From Actinomycetota bacterium (lineage in GTDB: Bacteria > Actinomycetota > Thermoleophilia > Miltoncostaeales > Miltoncostaeaceae), in assembly GCA_005800465.1 (NCBI GenBank), contig SYFI01000019.1, positions 1 to 6,655 on the forward strand: 6,655 nt of DNA. The letters are read 5' to 3'. A model generated the notes under the pieces. It saw nothing but the letters and a program-made list of their open reading frames with translations. It ran no database searches and had not been told where the DNA came from. The position numbers were made by a program, and so were the translations under genes. How positions within the stretch are numbered: the first letter of the stretch is position 1; the number at the start of each line of letters is the position of its first letter. Shown one piece after another: positions 5,319-6,655 of the stretch.

Positions 5319-6655
5319 CCCAGAACTCCGAAGCAGCGCCCCGCGCAACCAGATCTGCCCTGATGTCGTGCATGGCCGTGTACGTGGGGAGCACTTCCAG
5401 ACAGCCACCCGGCGGCACCGCGGCGATCGCAGATGCCAGCGCAGCGCGATGATCAGGAATTACATGCAGGTGGTCGGGATCGAGACCCCCATAGCGAAAG
5501 CGCAGGGCAAGGTCGTGCGCCCGCTCCCCGGTAACGGTCACACTGCTCACGCGGGGCAGGAGTGGCTCCCAGTCGACATCCCAGATCCACGACACATCCC
5601 GACCGTCGGCGATGCGGTCATTCAGCGCCACCAGAATGTGGTGCTCTCCCGGATCAAGAAGCAGTGTGCGCACGTTCTCGTTGGCCCCCGCAGGGTTCTT
5701 GGCCAGCAGCAGCACGAGATCGGTTCCATCAACAACAAGGTATTCAGCACGGCCGAAAGGGGCGGGAACCTGCGAGATGGCGGCAGCAGCGACATCTGCG
5801 CGTATGCCCATTGCCAGTGCACCGGCGAGCGCAGCGGCGGCGTTCAGCACGTTGTGCAGGCCGGGGACTGTGAGATGCAGGGTCACCTCGCCATCGGGTG
5901 TGCGTATGCGTGGATCTGACCCGGTGGCACCCCGCAGGCCAGCGTCGATGACGGCCACATCGAGGGGCGGGCGCGAGCTTCCGCACGCTGCACAGCGCCA
6001 GTCACCGAGGTGACCGAACCACACGTGGTCGTAGGTGAGCGGGGCACTGCACGCCCGGCATCGCGTCGAGTCGGCGGCGTGCGGGAGGGCGCCGGATGCC
6101 ACCGCAGGGTCGTCCAGCCCGAACCACAGGCATTCGCGTCCACCGCCCAGCGCAGCGATTGCCGGGTCATCGGCGGCCAGGATCAGGCGGGGGAGATCAC
6201 CGGGCGCCAGCAGCATTGCCTGCCACCGCTCGGAGATGGCCTCGAGCTCCCCATGCCGGTCCAGCTGATCGCGGAAGAGGTTCATCAATACAAGCGCGCG
6301 GGGCCTAAGGCGCGCCATCACCTCTGGGAGTGCGACCTCGTCGCACTCAAAAAGCCCACGGGCTGTTTCGGGCCGGGCCGGGCGGGCATCGACGAGGGCC
6401 GATGCCACGCCCGACAGAAGATTCGCCCCGGCCCCGTTGGTGATGACCTCGGCGCCGTTGGCGCGAAGTGCTCCGCCCAGCATGCGCGTGGTGGTCGTCT
6501 TGCCGTTTGTGGCGGAGACAAGAATGGTTCCGCCTCCGAGGTGGGTGGCCAGGGTGTCAACTGCGCGGGGATTGATGCGCAGGAGCACCACTCCAGGCAC
6601 CGAGGTGCCACCACCGCGGCCCATCGCTCGGGATGCCCGCCCGGCGGCGCGGGCA
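5299..6655 (-). CDS. murT: Lipid II isoglutaminyl synthase, Mur ligase-like subunit MurT (5' end outside window)
   Basis: MurT is the ATP-using subunit that activates the D-glutamate carboxyl of lipid II and receives ammonia from GatD. Visible in order: SRAMGRGGGTSVPG near the N-terminus, the P-loop ATNGKTTTTRML (P-loop codons 6487-6516), FECDEVALPEV, MNLFRDQLDRHGE, a zinc ribbon of two C-x-x-C pairs (RCRAC and RCAAC, codons between 5983 and 6060) that is characteristic of MurT, VPGLHNVLNAAAA, FGRAEYLV, LLAKNPAGANENVRTLL, then the DUF1727 C-terminal domain with LNDRIADGRDVSWIWDVDWE and LPTYTAMHDIR. An ATG sits at 6622-6624, but the frame stays open to the window edge and the upstream codons (ARAAGRASR) match the family pattern preceding GRGGG. 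The real start is therefore probably outside, and I annotate to the edge. About 450 residues are visible, close to full length. Its stop lies inside the methyltransferase start region. Confidence 0.94.
   Translation of the reverse strand, partial: ARAAGRASRAMGRGGGTSVPGVVLLRINPRAVDTLATHLGGGTILVSATNGKTTTTRMLGGALRANGAEVITNGAGANLLSGVASALVDARPARPETARGLFECDEVALPEVMARLRPRALVLMNLFRDQLDRHGELEAISERWQAMLLAPGDLPRLILAADDPAIAALGGGRECLWFGLDDPAVASGALPHAADSTRCRACSAPLTYDHVWFGHLGDWRCAACGSSRPPLDVAVIDAGLRGATGSDPRIRTPDGEVTLHLTVPGLHNVLNAAAALAGALAMGIRADVAAAAISQVPAPFGRAEYLVVDGTDLVLLLAKNPAGANENVRTLLLDPGEHHILVALNDRIADGRDVSWIWDVDWEPLLPRVSSVTVTGERAHDLALRFRYGGLDPDHLHVIPDHRAALASAIAAVPPGGCLEVLPTYTAMHDIRADLVARGAASEFWDEGLRG
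5326..5329 (-). promoter_or_regulatory. Ribosome-binding site deciding the methyltransferase start
   Basis: On the minus strand GGAG stands seven bases before ATG 5318, inside the last codons of murT. It favours this ATG over the GTG at 5306, which has no comparable site at a good distance. Because ribosomes finishing murT pass over it, initiation of the methyltransferase is likely coupled to murT translation. Confidence 0.55.

Noticed and set aside
5319..5408. Upstream start at 5408 for the methyltransferase
   Set aside because: The extra 30 residues are encoded within conserved murT C-terminal codons and look like out-of-frame sequence (Arg, Ser, Thr, Cys rich); ATG 5318 has a good ribosome-binding site.
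5423..5430. Second copy of the octamer GCGATCGC, also at the centre of the 3786-3807 palindrome, suggestive of an iterated palindrome like cyanobacterial HIP1
   Set aside because: Only two copies in the window, which is not clearly above chance in GC-rich DNA, and the gene content does not suggest a cyanobacterium.
1..6655. Search for tRNA, rRNA, insertion sequence, CRISPR array, phage or toxin-antitoxin content
   Set aside because: Coding is nearly continuous with conserved housekeeping families, no gap exceeds about 16 bases, and I saw no direct repeats, tRNA-like folds or transposase motifs. Promoters for both clusters appear to lie outside the window.

Overview
This is a GC-rich (about two thirds G+C), densely coded bacterial chromosome segment with no RNA gene, mobile element, CRISPR array or long non-coding stretch. 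It holds two convergent gene clusters. The organism is most likely a deep-branching actinomycete, and the miaB-miaA-dapF-dapL order and the style of the MiaA and DapF sequences remind me of Thermoleophilia. This placement is from memory of family sequences, not from a search.

Plus-strand cluster (1-3766): the 3' end of miaB (radical-SAM tRNA methylthiotransferase with TRAM domain), miaA (tRNA dimethylallyltransferase), dapF (diaminopimelate epimerase), a DapL-type LL-diaminopimelate aminotransferase, and dut (dUTPase). Gaps are at most 16 bases and dapF/dapL share an ATGA stop-start, so this looks like one transcription unit whose promoter lies upstream of the window. MiaA and MiaB perform consecutive steps to ms2i6A37 in tRNA. 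DapL and DapF perform consecutive steps to meso-diaminopimelate.

Minus-strand cluster (6655 down to 3763): murT (Mur-ligase-like, with a four-cysteine zinc ribbon and DUF1727; its 5' end is cut by the window edge), a class I SAM-dependent methyltransferase of unknown substrate, and gatD (glutamine amidotransferase). MurT and GatD together amidate the D-glutamate of lipid II. The methyltransferase gene overlaps both partners (20 bases with murT, ATGA with gatD), so it sits inside the murT-gatD operon and is probably translationally coupled to it. This is the most intriguing point in the window and suggests, without proving, a role in cell-wall precursor modification.

The two clusters meet tail to tail: the stop codons of dut and gatD interlock in one CTAG palindrome (3763-3766). 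A perfect 22-base inverted repeat (3786-3807) lies 19 bases past the dut stop, inside the 3' end of gatD, and could serve as a terminator-like hairpin. The recurring theme is meso-diaminopimelate peptidoglycan precursor supply on one strand and lipid II tailoring on the other.
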